From the NCBI GenBank assembly GCA_965215855.1, contig CBDCER010000003.1, forward strand, positions 992,001-1,056,000: a stretch of DNA of 64,000 nucleotides, read 5' to 3'. The stretch's first letter is position 1, and every line of letters begins with the position of its first letter. Source of the DNA: J027 sp965215855 (lineage in GTDB: Bacteria; Chloroflexota; Anaerolineae; Aggregatilineales; J027). Position numbers and translations under genes: made by a program. Under the pieces are notes generated by a model. It ran no database searches. It saw only the letters and a program-made list of their open reading frames with translations, and was not told the DNA's origin. Shown piece after piece: positions 17,051-26,372 of the stretch.

Positions 17051-17724
17051 TGGCCTGGTTTGTCCTTTTGTTTGTCAGTAGGCGCTGGAGGTGGTGTTTT
17101 GGGTTTTTCGCTTTCAGACTTGGCCGCTCCATGCAGGACTTCCTCGGCCGCTTTTGTCTGATCGGATGGAATCGACTGTTTTGTTGCAGCAGCAACAGCC
17201 GAGGCGGGTTGGCTGGTCTTTTTAGCCTCCTGCGGGGAAGCAGGTTCTTGCTGGCTGATAGATTCACTGGCCGATGCAGCAACAGATTCTGGCTGATTTG
17301 ACACACTTTGTGCTTGTGTAACTGCATCAGCTACGACGTTAGCAGCCCGGCGAATTTCCTGGGTCTGTTCAATGGCATGGGTCAGTTGATCCATGTCAAT
17401 GGGTTTGTGCAGGACATAATCAGCACCAACTTCGCGCCGGCGTTCCTCCAAATCCAGCGCACTATAGGCCGTCACAAAGATAATCGGCAAGTTCTTGGTG
17501 GCGGGGTGTTGTCGCATCATTTTACAAAGTTGGAAACCATCCAGTTCAGGCATCATAATATCCAGCAATGCCACATCCGGTTTTTCAATTTCGGCCAATG
17601 TCATTGCATCTACCGAGTTGAGTGTCGTCACGGCTTCGAACTCCATGATCTCCAACAACATCTTCAGCAATTCCAGTGTAGCGATTTCATCATCAACGAC
17701 GAGTACTTTGGTCTTCGAGTCCAT
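17047..17724 (-). CDS. Response regulator with a low-complexity C-terminal tail
   Basis: The 225-residue product has a receiver at 1-125 (DDE at 11-13, phospho-acceptor D55 in LLDIMMPELDG, T85, K107 in HKP). A tail of about 95 residues rich in Ala, Gln, Ser, Pro and Lys follows and is probably disordered. There is no DNA-binding or enzymatic output domain. AGGA lies six bases before the ATG. It overlaps the dehydrogenase-family gene by four bases, an unusual pairing of a signalling receiver with a metabolic enzyme. Confidence 0.88.
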   Translation of the reverse strand: MDSKTKVLVVDDEIATLELLKMLLEIMEFEAVTTLNSVDAMTLAEIEKPDVALLDIMMPELDGFQLCKMMRQHPATKNLPIIFVTAYSALDLEERRREVGADYVLHKPIDMDQLTHAIEQTQEIRRAANVVADAVTQAQSVSNQPESVAASASESISQQEPASPQEAKKTSQPASAVAAATKQSIPSDQTKAAEEVLHGAAKSESEKPKTPPPAPTDKQKDKPGQ

Positions 17725-17742
17725 GCTAATTCCTATGTGTTC

Positions 17743-18126
17743 CTATTCCCACGGAGTAACTAATAATGCGCCTGCTCGATATGCAGCCGCAGCATTAAAG
17801 AAATTCACCACACCATACCATAAAGCCGCTCGACGGTTGTCACTCCCCTGGAGTGTAGCATAAAGCCCAGGGAGACTGATGACAAAATAAATTGCATAGA
17901 GATAGTATGTTAAGCCGCGTTTGGGCGTATCCCCCAGCACTGTCAAAATAATTGTCACTACAAGAATAGCCGCCGCCAATCCAGTAATAACCCACATCGC
18001 GCCCCAAAAGTTACCACTGATGAGGATATTGCGCCCAGCTATAACAGTAGCATAAATGCCCAGAAAGAAACTAAACAACACATAGGCATTATTTAATCCG
18101 GCATGGATGTCTTGGAGTGCCTCCAT
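17743..18126 (-). CDS. Small four-helix membrane protein of unknown function
   Basis: This 127-residue protein has about four hydrophobic segments (about 13-33, 40-64, 70-92 and 100-122) and no recognised motif. ATG at 18126 has AAGGA nine bases upstream. Two TATAAT-like boxes lie just before it. It begins the chain of minus-strand genes running to the cupin gene and is 18 bases ahead of the receiver gene. Confidence 0.65.
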   Translation of the reverse strand: MEALQDIHAGLNNAYVLFSFFLGIYATVIAGRNILISGNFWGAMWVITGLAAAILVVTIILTVLGDTPKRGLTYYLYAIYFVISLPGLYATLQGSDNRRAALWYGVVNFFNAAAAYRAGALLVTPWE

Positions 18127-18144
18127 ATAATAGCATCCTTGATA

Positions 18145-18162
18145 ATTATACTGGCGATTATA
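18145..18162 (-). promoter_or_regulatory. Two -10-like boxes upstream of the 17.7-18.1 kb membrane protein gene
   Basis: On the minus strand TATAAT occurs at 18157-18162 and again at 18145-18150, 19-36 bases upstream of the ATG at 18126. No good -35 is seen for either, so which box is used is unclear. Confidence 0.4.
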
Positions 18163-18180
18163 ACATATCCGCTCGCCACG

Positions 18181-18204
18181 AAAACAAAGAGCCGGTAACC
18201 CGGC
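18181..18204 (-). terminator. Intrinsic terminator of the sigA gene
   Basis: On the minus strand GCCGG-GTTA-CCGGC is followed by TCTTTGTTTT. It lies 33 bases after the sigA stop and just upstream of the next gene's promoter boxes, so it separates the two transcripts. Confidence 0.75.
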
Positions 18205-18236
18205 CCTGTTGATTTTATCAGTGTTGTGCAGACAAC

Positions 18237-19748
18237 TCAGTTCAGGTAATCGCGCAAGTTATGGGCCAGGCGTGGATGACGCAACCGGCGTAGAGCTTCT
18301 TTCTCCAATTGGCGAATACGTTCTCGGCTGAGACCGAACTTATTCGCAATTTCTTCTAACGTATGTGGTTCTCCGCCACCCAACCCAAATCGCAGACGCA
18401 AAATATGGCTCTGGCGTGGCGTCAACTCACTCAGAACTTCTTCAATCGTCTCCTGCAATAGATTTTGCGTGGCGGCCTCGGCAGGGCTGGGCGAGTCTTG
18501 ATCTTCAATAAAATCACCAAACTCGCTGTCGCCATCATCACCCACTGGACGCTCCAGCGCAATCGCGTGCTGGCTGGCATCCATCATATTTCGTACATTT
18601 TCGGGTTGGATTTGCATCTCTTGAGCAATTTCTTCAGGAGTGGGACGTCTACCAAGTTTTTGTTCAAGGGCTTGCGCTGTGCGGTACATCTGGCGAATAC
18701 GCTCGGTCATATGCAGGGGAATGCGAATGGTGCGGGTTTTCTGTGCCAGAGCGCGGGTAATGGCCTGTCGTATCCACCAAGTTGCGTAGGTACTGAAGCG
18801 ATTGCCACGCTTATAATCATATTTATCAACCGCACGCATCAACCCGACGTTGCCTTCCTGGATTAAATCAGGGAAGGGTAGTCCTTGCCCCATGTATCGC
18901 TTGGCAATGCTAACCACCAAGCGTGTGTTGGCCCGGCCCAAGTGTTCTCGTGCCGATTGTCCATCAATGATGAATACCGTCATAATGTCGGTTCCGCGCT
19001 CGATACCACTCAGTGACGCCTCGAAATCGAACACGGGCATATACCCATTATGCCCGTTCCCCAGATATTTCTGTGCTGCTTGAACTTCCAGGAAGTTTTG
19101 CTCAATCTCATCAAGAATCCTATTGAAGCCCTCGACCAGAGCCTGTAAGGCATCTTCTAAATCAGAATCCCATGAGAGCGTAAAGGCTAAATCTACCAGT
19201 TCATTGATCTCGTAAAAACCCCGCCCCAATTGAAGAATATCATCGCTTTTATGGAATAGCTGGTGGCGAGTTTCAAAGTCATAAGTCAATTGTTGCTTTT
19301 GCGAGGCTAATGTTCGAAATTCTTGAATAATGTGGAAGAGTTGTTCCAGCTTGCTCTGAATTTCCTGAGCCTCTCGACCAATCTCGATACGCCGAGCCAA
19401 TGTGATCTCATCAATAGCTGTCAACAGGGGTTCTTGTGCCATCTGTCGAAAATAGAGACCCACCGGGTCATCGGCAGAAACAGCATCAATATCGCCAATT
19501 TCCGGATCACGGACGGCTTCAGGCTCAAAACCTTCATCAATAGTGGGGTCGTGGGGGGATTCAGTTTCTTCTTGCCGGAGTTCGATACCGAGTTCATCGA
19601 GTTCATCTAGCAGTGATTCAAGGGCTGTTACATCTTCGCTTTCACCTTCACCTTCAAGAACTTCTAGCACATCCTCAAAGGTCAAGAAACCACGTTGATC
19701 TGCTCGATTCATGAGTTCCTGGATCACGGGCGTCTCTCGCCTCCTCAT
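18237..19748 (-). CDS. sigA: Primary RNA polymerase sigma factor (sigma-70/SigA)
   Basis: This is a housekeeping sigma factor of up to 503 residues. Region 1.2 DPVGLYFRQM is near residue 94. Region 2 contains LPFPDLIQEGNVGLMRAVDK, then YKRGNRFSTYATWWIRQAI, which recognises the -10. Region 3 (IRIPLHMTERI) and region 4 (TPRQSHILRLRFG and an HTH, LEEIANKFGLSRERIRQLE) follow. An acidic stretch sits near 30-90. The start is uncertain. AGGAGG lies inside the first codons, so GTG at 19727 or ATG at 19712 may be the true start. A hairpin terminator follows the gene. Confidence 0.95.
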   Translation of the reverse strand: MRRRETPVIQELMNRADQRGFLTFEDVLEVLEGEGESEDVTALESLLDELDELGIELRQEETESPHDPTIDEGFEPEAVRDPEIGDIDAVSADDPVGLYFRQMAQEPLLTAIDEITLARRIEIGREAQEIQSKLEQLFHIIQEFRTLASQKQQLTYDFETRHQLFHKSDDILQLGRGFYEINELVDLAFTLSWDSDLEDALQALVEGFNRILDEIEQNFLEVQAAQKYLGNGHNGYMPVFDFEASLSGIERGTDIMTVFIIDGQSAREHLGRANTRLVVSIAKRYMGQGLPFPDLIQEGNVGLMRAVDKYDYKRGNRFSTYATWWIRQAITRALAQKTRTIRIPLHMTERIRQMYRTAQALEQKLGRRPTPEEIAQEMQIQPENVRNMMDASQHAIALERPVGDDGDSEFGDFIEDQDSPSPAEAATQNLLQETIEEVLSELTPRQSHILRLRFGLGGGEPHTLEEIANKFGLSRERIRQLEKEALRRLRHPRLAHNLRDYLN

Positions 19749-19838
19749 CTGCCGGAATGGTTGCTGACAATAACAAGCTTGCCAGCAAGCGGGATAGATC
19801 GCTTATTGATTACACAGCATGGGTGGGGTTCAGCTCTT

Positions 19839-19844
19839 TGTCAA
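19839..19844 (-). promoter_or_regulatory. Possible -35 box upstream of sigA
   Basis: A perfect TTGACA (minus strand) lies about 95 bases upstream of the sigA start. The matching -10 at 17 bp (CATGCT) is poor, so this is only a weak promoter candidate. Confidence 0.25.
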
Positions 19845-20023
19845 CAACATAGTTTTCATTGTAGCACACATTTTTGGGGACTGGAACCCCACCCAAATCC
19901 CCACTCGCTTAGTCTCTTTCCACGTTTCCAGGACAGAGAACCCGCTATAGTTCCCAAAATCAGTTGAGAATTTTCACTAAAAATTCGTTTTTAGATGACA
20001 TATCCCCATCTCATATTTCACGC

Positions 20024-20029
20024 TATAAT
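20024..20029 (+). promoter_or_regulatory. -10 box upstream of the 20.06 kb gene
   Basis: A perfect TATAAT lies 33 bases before the ATG at 20063. The corresponding -35 is poor. Its position argues against the longer upstream reading of the next gene. Confidence 0.4.
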
Positions 20030-20062
20030 GAGTCCGGAAACGGATCAAAGGGTAACATTATA

Positions 20063-20902
20063 ATGACAACGGTCTTTTCAGTAAAACCCATTGCCCTTGA
20101 TTTTTCGGCGATGCGGACAGGCCTGGGCTGGGCACAAAGTTGGGCTGGTGAAGATGCCATCCTCTGTAAATTGGAGCGCGGGTGGATGCGTTTAATGGCC
20201 GCTGAGAAAAATGGATTCGTGGCCTCATGGTCATGGCCGACCCCCACCATTGAAGAAAATCGTTTTTTCCTGATCCCCCCCTTTGTCGCTCATATTCTAT
20301 CCGGGCCAGCGGCCTGGGATGTCTCCGAACTACAGGTGATGGCTCATCGCAATTTGGTTGGCTTTATCCTAAAAATTGATGAGCAGGATTTACGCCTGCA
20401 ATGGAGCTGGAAGGCCAGTGATTTCAATGCTCCACGTGAATTTACCCCCATGAGCCAATTACCTGATACGATGATGAGTGCGCCTTATGTCAAATTAGCC
20501 GATGAAATTCATCTGGCGTTGGCAAATCTGATTAAGCTGACCGTTGAAGAGAGTGATCAACTTCACCAGGCTGGCGCGGTCTTAATCGACTTCACGCCAG
20601 GTCAAATCAATATTGACGGTGAGGCAATTACACAGGGCAAACAGGCCCGCTATTATTTTACTCCACGTATGTTGGTCCGTGGCCTAGAAATCGTTCGTGA
20701 ACGTCAAGTCGGTTTTGTCATGCAGCCAATCAATAATGGCCGGAATTCAGTGCTATATTTGTCCTGTCAGCGTGAAGGATGGCAGGTTCATTGTGCTGTG
20801 TTATCAGTTGGCGTCAGCTTGGATGCACCGCCACCGACTCTAACAATCCGCGAGACACGCACCCCCATGCAAGATGGCCCCTGGCCGACTATACGCCCCT
20901 AA
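20063..20902 (+). CDS. Hypothetical protein
   Basis: This 279-residue soluble protein begins MTTVFSVKPIALDF. No signal peptide, membrane segment or recognised catalytic motif is visible. The frame is open 33 codons further upstream, but a TATAAT box inside that part supports the ATG at 20063. The gene is 11 bases upstream of an anchored hydrolase and is read in the same direction as cheR and menA. The alternating strand-like hydrophobic pattern suggests a beta-rich fold. I do not recognise the family. Confidence 0.6.
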   Translation: MTTVFSVKPIALDFSAMRTGLGWAQSWAGEDAILCKLERGWMRLMAAEKNGFVASWSWPTPTIEENRFFLIPPFVAHILSGPAAWDVSELQVMAHRNLVGFILKIDEQDLRLQWSWKASDFNAPREFTPMSQLPDTMMSAPYVKLADEIHLALANLIKLTVEESDQLHQAGAVLIDFTPGQINIDGEAITQGKQARYYFTPRMLVRGLEIVRERQVGFVMQPINNGRNSVLYLSCQREGWQVHCAVLSVGVSLDAPPPTLTIRETRTPMQDGPWPTIRP

Positions 20903-20913
20903 CAAGGTGCTTC

Positions 20914-21834
20914 ATGTCCAAATCCAGTCGCCCACCTCGCGGCAGTTGGCTCTATTGGCGGCGTTTGTTACGGCTGATCGGCATAATACTATTGGCTGTA
21001 ATTGTTGGCCTGCCGTTGTGTGGTGGTGTTTTCTCAACTGTGGCACTACTCTATGTGGGATGCAGCGAAAATAATGCAACCCCAGATACTTATGGCGACT
21101 ATACCTGGGAAAAATTCACAATCCAGGCTCAAGCAGGCGGCGAATTTCAGGGCTATTTTGTGCATGGAACCAATGGCGCAACGATCATCTTTCCGCCCAA
21201 CTTTAATGTCGGGCGTGGCAATCGTTTCAATGAGGCTCACATTTTGATGGAACATGGTTATGCGGTGGTCTTATTCGAATCCCGCCGTTGTGCAGACAGT
21301 GGCCCCCTTAGCCTCGGCTATCAAGAAGTTAAAGAAGTGGCCGATGTTCTGGATTATTTACGAAATCGTAGCGATGTCGATAGGGAACGCATTGGTATTC
21401 ATGGTTTTTCATCGGCAGGTGCAACTGCGCTCATGGCTGCCGCACAATATCCTGAACTGAGAGCCATTGTTGCCGAAGGTGGCTATGAAAGTATGGACGG
21501 CATCCTAGATGAACAAGGCGGGAGCGCAGGTGCATATCTGACCACCATTTTTCGCTGGTCTATGCGCCTCTCTTATCGGATCATTGCCGGTAATCGTATG
21601 AAAGACCTTAATCCCCTCAGCGTCATAGATCAAATAGCTCCACGTCCTATTCTGCTGATCTATGGTTCCACCGAATCATCACTCCCCGGCGCTTACCTCC
21701 AACATAAAGTTGCCGGAGCCAATGCTGAGTTGTGGGTCGTTGAAGGGGCTGGTCATGGCAATTATGTGGATATTGCCCCCCAGGAATATGAAGAGCGCGT
21801 TGTGGCTTTTTTTGACCAGGCCTTGCTAAACTGA
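20914..21834 (+). CDS. Membrane-anchored alpha/beta hydrolase
   Basis: The 306-residue product has one N-terminal transmembrane segment (about 21-47) and an alpha/beta-hydrolase domain outside or facing the membrane. The nucleophile elbow is HGFSSAG with S166. A late GAGHGNY supplies the likely catalytic His, and the region after PILLIYGSTES carries the acid position. ATG at 20914 is chosen because the protein then starts with a basic, anchor-like N-terminus. An upstream in-frame extension overlaps the previous gene. The substrate is unknown; the family includes esterases and dipeptidyl-peptidase-like enzymes. Confidence 0.8.
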   Translation: MSKSSRPPRGSWLYWRRLLRLIGIILLAVIVGLPLCGGVFSTVALLYVGCSENNATPDTYGDYTWEKFTIQAQAGGEFQGYFVHGTNGATIIFPPNFNVGRGNRFNEAHILMEHGYAVVLFESRRCADSGPLSLGYQEVKEVADVLDYLRNRSDVDRERIGIHGFSSAGATALMAAAQYPELRAIVAEGGYESMDGILDEQGGSAGAYLTTIFRWSMRLSYRIIAGNRMKDLNPLSVIDQIAPRPILLIYGSTESSLPGAYLQHKVAGANAELWVVEGAGHGNYVDIAPQEYEERVVAFFDQALLN

Positions 21835-21847
21835 TTGACGATTGCTC

Positions 21848-23233
21848 ATGACAGCTTTTACGCACCCTCAACTCGATGAACTATCCCGGTTGATTGCACG
21901 CCGCACGGGCCTGAACACCTTTGATCGCGGTCGCAGCCGTCTAATCGAAGTGCTGAACAATCATAAAGAATCAAATCGCCACCCCCAGAAATATATCATG
22001 CATCTGGAAATGCTGGACGACAGCCATCCAGTCTGGCAAGCACTGTTATCCAAATTGACGGTGAGCGAGACTTACTTCATGCGTGAAAGCACTGCCCTCC
22101 GTCAACACATCCTTCCAGCACTCATTCAAGAAAAACATGGCAACGGCGACCATTCTCTCAAGATCTGGAGCGCCGGGTGTGCCACTGGTGAAGAATCCTA
22201 TACACTGGCGATTTTGCTACGCGAATTGTTGCCGGATTGGGAGCAATGGCATATCCAAATTCTGGGAACAGACATCAACCAGGCTGCATTAGAAGTCGCT
22301 CAGAAAGGATGCTATCGAGAATGGTCATTCCGTACTGTTCCAGCGGATATTCGCTATCGCTATTTCGAGTCGAAACCCCCTCTGATATTCGAGGTGCGCC
22401 CAGAGTTGCGCCGCTGGGTACGTTTTCAATATGGCAACCTCGTAAAACACAGCCCTGGCCTACAGGATTTAGTCGTCTGTCGCAATGTCTTGCTCTATTT
22501 CACGCGCGAGCAAGCACAAACCGCTGAAACCCAGCTTTTTCACAGTCTTCGCATCAACGGCTGGCTGGTCCTCAGTCCAATTGAGACCCTGCACCACTCC
22601 CGCCACCAATATCAGGTACAACGATTGGCTACAACCCTAGCTTATCGCAAGTTGACCTCTGGCAGCACAGCCTTAGCTTCTCTGCCCTCATCTGACCACA
22701 CTGCCACAACATCATCTGTACCCATAAGTTCAACTGATGAAGCAATCTATCAACAGGCATTAAAAGCGATGCTAGATGGCGATTACAATACAGCGGTTAT
22801 GCTCACACGTCCGCTTTTAGAGACGCACCAACCAAAGGTGTTTAGCTTGATGGCTTCCAGTTTGATTGGGTTGGGAGATCTACCACATGCCCATGAACAC
22901 TTGATGCAAGCACTCGATGCGGATAAATTTTACCCTGAAGCCCACTACATTATGGCACTTATCCACATGGAGGAGGGCAATTTGGTAGCCGCCCGCACTG
23001 CCTTACGAGCCGCGATTTACTGCCGCCCCGATTTTGCCCTGGCCCATTTGTTGAGTGGTGATTTATTCCAGCGTGAGGGTGATAGGGAACGTGCGCGGCG
23101 TGCATGGACTACGGCTCGCCGATTCGCCAATGACCTGCCATCAGACATGCTTTTGAGCGATGTGGCCGATGTTTCGGCTGGTCAACTGGTGATGTTAGTC
23201 GATACCCGATTGAAGGATGGCAAACTCTCGTGA
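21848..23233 (+). CDS. CheR-type SAM methyltransferase with C-terminal TPR region
   Basis: The product is 461 residues from ATG 21848. Residues 1-70 are the CheR N-terminal helical domain. Residues 70-270 form the SAM-dependent methyltransferase with KIWSAGCATGEESYTLA (motif I), LGTDINQAALEVAQ and VVCRNVLLYF. Residues 300-440 are TPR-like repeats. CheR enzymes methylate glutamates of chemoreceptors. CheR-TPR forms often serve non-flagellar chemosensory systems. No receptor, CheA or CheB gene is in the window. The gene overlaps menA by four bases (GTGA). Confidence 0.87.
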   Translation: MTAFTHPQLDELSRLIARRTGLNTFDRGRSRLIEVLNNHKESNRHPQKYIMHLEMLDDSHPVWQALLSKLTVSETYFMRESTALRQHILPALIQEKHGNGDHSLKIWSAGCATGEESYTLAILLRELLPDWEQWHIQILGTDINQAALEVAQKGCYREWSFRTVPADIRYRYFESKPPLIFEVRPELRRWVRFQYGNLVKHSPGLQDLVVCRNVLLYFTREQAQTAETQLFHSLRINGWLVLSPIETLHHSRHQYQVQRLATTLAYRKLTSGSTALASLPSSDHTATTSSVPISSTDEAIYQQALKAMLDGDYNTAVMLTRPLLETHQPKVFSLMASSLIGLGDLPHAHEHLMQALDADKFYPEAHYIMALIHMEEGNLVAARTALRAAIYCRPDFALAHLLSGDLFQREGDRERARRAWTTARRFANDLPSDMLLSDVADVSAGQLVMLVDTRLKDGKLS

Positions 23234-24141
23234 CCAAATGGCGCAACACATTCAATGTTTGGTATCAGGCCGCCCGCCCCCGTAGCCTGACCGCAACCTA
23301 TGTGCCGGTAGCGTTAGGCGGGGTAATCGCCTGGGTTGATGATCGTTTTCATGTTGCACATTTCATCTTGGCGTTGCTGGGTGTACTATTCTTGCAAATC
23401 AGCGCCAACCTCATCAACGAATACTACGACTATACCAAAGGCTCCGATGCCGAAAAAACGCATGGCCTGGGCATGATCCTCGCACGCGGTCTGCTCACTC
23501 CACGTCAGGTATTGGTCGGCGGCTTCGTGACGCTGGGTCTGGGTGTCCTGATTGGTCTCTACTTTGTTGTCGTAACAGGCCCGCTGGTACTGGCAATCGG
23601 CATCAGTGGCACATTGGCCGTCGTCCTCTATACGGCTGGCCCCTATCCTCTGGCTTATATCGGACTCGGCGAAATCACTGTTTTCATTTTCATGGGACCA
23701 TTAATCGTACTAGGGACATATTATGTGATGGCCGAACAGGTAGATCCGGTTCCTATTTGGGGATCATTGCCGGTTGCTTTCCTTGTAGCCGATATTCTCC
23801 ACGCTAACAACCTCCGCGACCTGGATGCCGACGCTGCCCGCCAGAAGCACACGCTCTCGACCATTTTTGGGCGACGCTTTGCCCGCTCCGAATATATTTT
23901 TTTGACGGGCGGTGCATTTGTGATCACAGCCTTATTGGTCGTTGCCGGAGTTGCCCCGTCTCTGACACTGGTTGTTGGTGTGCTGATTCCCGACGCCGCT
24001 CGCTTAATTCGCGTTGCCACTAGCAGCGAAAATCCAGCCGAGCTACACCTGGTATTGGTTGGCACAGCCCGGTTGCACAAATGGTTTGGTGTGATTTACG
24101 TCGTCGCCTGGGGCATAGATCATCTACTCGTTGGTGTATAG
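23230..24141 (+). CDS. menA: 1,4-dihydroxy-2-naphthoate polyprenyltransferase
   Basis: This 303-residue UbiA-superfamily membrane enzyme has about eight helices. It attaches the polyprenyl chain to DHNA in menaquinone synthesis. The two prenyl-diphosphate/Mg motifs are visible: NEYYDYTKGSD (about 63-73) and NNLRDLDADAARQKHTL (about 193-209). The GTG at 23230 overlaps the cheR stop. Other men genes are not in the window. The MenA rather than UbiA assignment rests on the overall pattern RPRSLTATYVPVALGG near the start and the second motif. Confidence 0.88.
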   Translation: MTKWRNTFNVWYQAARPRSLTATYVPVALGGVIAWVDDRFHVAHFILALLGVLFLQISANLINEYYDYTKGSDAEKTHGLGMILARGLLTPRQVLVGGFVTLGLGVLIGLYFVVVTGPLVLAIGISGTLAVVLYTAGPYPLAYIGLGEITVFIFMGPLIVLGTYYVMAEQVDPVPIWGSLPVAFLVADILHANNLRDLDADAARQKHTLSTIFGRRFARSEYIFLTGGAFVITALLVVAGVAPSLTLVVGVLIPDAARLIRVATSSENPAELHLVLVGTARLHKWFGVIYVVAWGIDHLLVGV

Positions 24142-24143
24142 GG

Positions 24144-26372
24144 CTATGCCAGGGCGCTTTCATTGCCAGAATCGCGCACGAAGATGCAGGTTGAGCGTGT
24201 GGAGTCCACCATGCGGCGAATAAACGCCAGATCAACCTGTTCTTGCAATCCAAACATATTCAAATCGGCGCGTGGTGCAGTGGGCAAATAATCATTGAAT
24301 TTACTCACGGCCACAATGCCGCGTGTGTTGCGTGGCATCCGGCCCCAATCGATCAAATTACTCAGAAAGCGACGTCCATTTTCCTCTTCAGCCGGATCAT
24401 TGATGACTGTAATCAGGTTGATCTGGCCGTCCCAATTGCGGCAAACCTGATAGGCGAGTAACAATGACAGATCAAGGTTAGTCAGGCGCAAACTGATCTC
24501 CCACGCCGGACTTTGGTCACGTATCCAGATATTGATGACCTGTTCACGTCCCAGGCTGATAACCGGATTGTGCATATACAAAATCGTGCCCACTTCGTTG
24601 CGCTTGGCACGGTCGAGCAACGCTTGTAATTTTTCCTGCTCGGTTTTCTCTGTAATCGCCATAAACATCGCATTGGGACGGAAGAACACGCTATGCAACA
24701 ACTCAATGGAAATCCGTAGGCCGCGCTCGAAATCTTCCACTTCCAGCAACGCCACCCGCGAGAACACACCGTCTTGGGTGAAGGTCTCCACTGCTTCCGG
24801 CAAGTCGGCCACCAGTTCCTTCTTGCCAGGGTAATACATGCCGACTACATGAATAGACCCGCGTGGATATGCCAGCGACCGCAAGAACCGGTAACTGCCC
24901 AACAGTTCATCGGTTGAAGTGGCGGGAACCAGCATATTGGGTTTCCAGGCGCGTTCCTGCACAGGTGGCATCCCGCTAACTCGCTTGGCAGCCCATTCGG
25001 CCAGTGTCACAAACAGGCCGCTCCGCACATCGCTCCAGGGCGCGAGTAGTTGGCGGCGCGAGAGGTAAAGATATAGCAGCAAAATCACCACCATCGCCAC
25101 CAGACTGAAAACAGGATTAATCAGGAACATAGCGAAGATGCAGCCCGAAAGCCCGATGAACGGCACAACAATGGGCACACGAAATAGCGGGCGAAAGCTG
25201 ATTAATCCCAGCGATTGCTCGAACAATACTACGCCATTCAAAACGGAGTAGGTGCTGAGGAAGAACATCGTCATCAGCGGAGCGATGGTATCCAGTCCGC
25301 CGCCAGTCAGGCCAAAACCAAGCGCCGCTATCGCAATCACGCCGGTGACCAGCATGGCATTACGCGGCTCACCAGCGGGTGTGAGATTCGCCAACCGGTC
25401 ACTATTGGGCAAAATATGGTGTTCGGCTACTGCCTGCAAAATGCGAGGTGCGCCCAATAATGACGTCAAGGCCGAAGAGAAGGTCGCCGCCAGAATACCA
25501 GCCAGCACCAACTCGCGGTTGAAGGCGATGTCAACAATAATCAGTTGGTTGTCGATGAGGTCGCGGGGCGTTGCCATGCGTGAGAACCAGTAGGTCAGTG
25601 CCACATATATGACAAAACTGACCAGGATAGCGGCCATCGTGCCCCAGGGAATGCTGCGGCGGGGGTCTTTTAAATCACCTGACATATTAACGCCCGCCAG
25701 GATACCCGTCACCGCCGGAAAGAAAATCGAGAACAGTAACCAGAAGTTACCCGACTCAAAACTACCCCATAATTCTGGTTGCTGTGTCATGCCCGGCTGG
25801 TCATTGATTCGGAAGCTGCCCAGAAAAACTGACACCAGCGACAATGCTAGGATGGTCATGATGAGGTATTGGGCGCGAACTGCTAAATTGGCGCTGATAA
25901 ACGCCAGAATGAACGCCACCGCAAAACATCCAAACACCACAGCCATTTCGGGGTGATCAGGGAAAATTCGCAGCCAGCCTTCGGTAAACGCGAAAACATA
26001 AAACGCCACCGAAATTGCCTGGGCAAAATAGAACGGCACACTAACACTGCCACCGACTTCTAACCCCAATGACTGCGAAATGATGGAGAACGCACCGCCC
26101 GCCCGCACCCGGATGTTGGTCGCAACGGACGCGATAGACAATCCTGTCGAAATTGTGATAACATTCGCCAAAACCACAATTAGAAGAGCATAACCCAACC
26201 CGGCATTACCCACCACCCAACCTGTTCGCAGATACATAATCGCGCCCAGGACGGTCAGCAGCGTTGGCGTAAAAATCCCGCCGAATGTGCCAAATTTGCG
26301 ATTATTATCTGCGCTCTGTTGCAATACAGGCATCAGGTCTGTTTCTGATACAGTAGCGAATGGAGATTCCAT
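24144..26372 (-). CDS. APC-superfamily transporter resembling SLC12 cation-chloride cotransporters
   Basis: This is a 742-residue protein. About 12 hydrophobic helices (about 38-480) carry the signature GIFTPTLLTVLGAIMYLR-TGWVVGNAG, typical of the SLC12/prokaryotic CCC-like group. A cytosolic C-terminal domain of about 260 residues resembles the regulatory tail of these transporters. Predicted cargo is K+ or Na+ with Cl-, or amino acids. Ion selectivity cannot be read from the sequence. The stop is two bases from the converging menA stop. ATG at 26372 has AAGGA about 12 bases upstream. Confidence 0.82.
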   Translation of the reverse strand: MESPFATVSETDLMPVLQQSADNNRKFGTFGGIFTPTLLTVLGAIMYLRTGWVVGNAGLGYALLIVVLANVITISTGLSIASVATNIRVRAGGAFSIISQSLGLEVGGSVSVPFYFAQAISVAFYVFAFTEGWLRIFPDHPEMAVVFGCFAVAFILAFISANLAVRAQYLIMTILALSLVSVFLGSFRINDQPGMTQQPELWGSFESGNFWLLFSIFFPAVTGILAGVNMSGDLKDPRRSIPWGTMAAILVSFVIYVALTYWFSRMATPRDLIDNQLIIVDIAFNRELVLAGILAATFSSALTSLLGAPRILQAVAEHHILPNSDRLANLTPAGEPRNAMLVTGVIAIAALGFGLTGGGLDTIAPLMTMFFLSTYSVLNGVVLFEQSLGLISFRPLFRVPIVVPFIGLSGCIFAMFLINPVFSLVAMVVILLLYLYLSRRQLLAPWSDVRSGLFVTLAEWAAKRVSGMPPVQERAWKPNMLVPATSTDELLGSYRFLRSLAYPRGSIHVVGMYYPGKKELVADLPEAVETFTQDGVFSRVALLEVEDFERGLRISIELLHSVFFRPNAMFMAITEKTEQEKLQALLDRAKRNEVGTILYMHNPVISLGREQVINIWIRDQSPAWEISLRLTNLDLSLLLAYQVCRNWDGQINLITVINDPAEEENGRRFLSNLIDWGRMPRNTRGIVAVSKFNDYLPTAPRADLNMFGLQEQVDLAFIRRMVDSTRSTCIFVRDSGNESALA

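Noticed and set aside
19870..19895. GGGG/CCCC hairpin between sigA and the 20.06 kb gene
   Set aside because: Short stem with no U-run in either direction; not convincing as a terminator.
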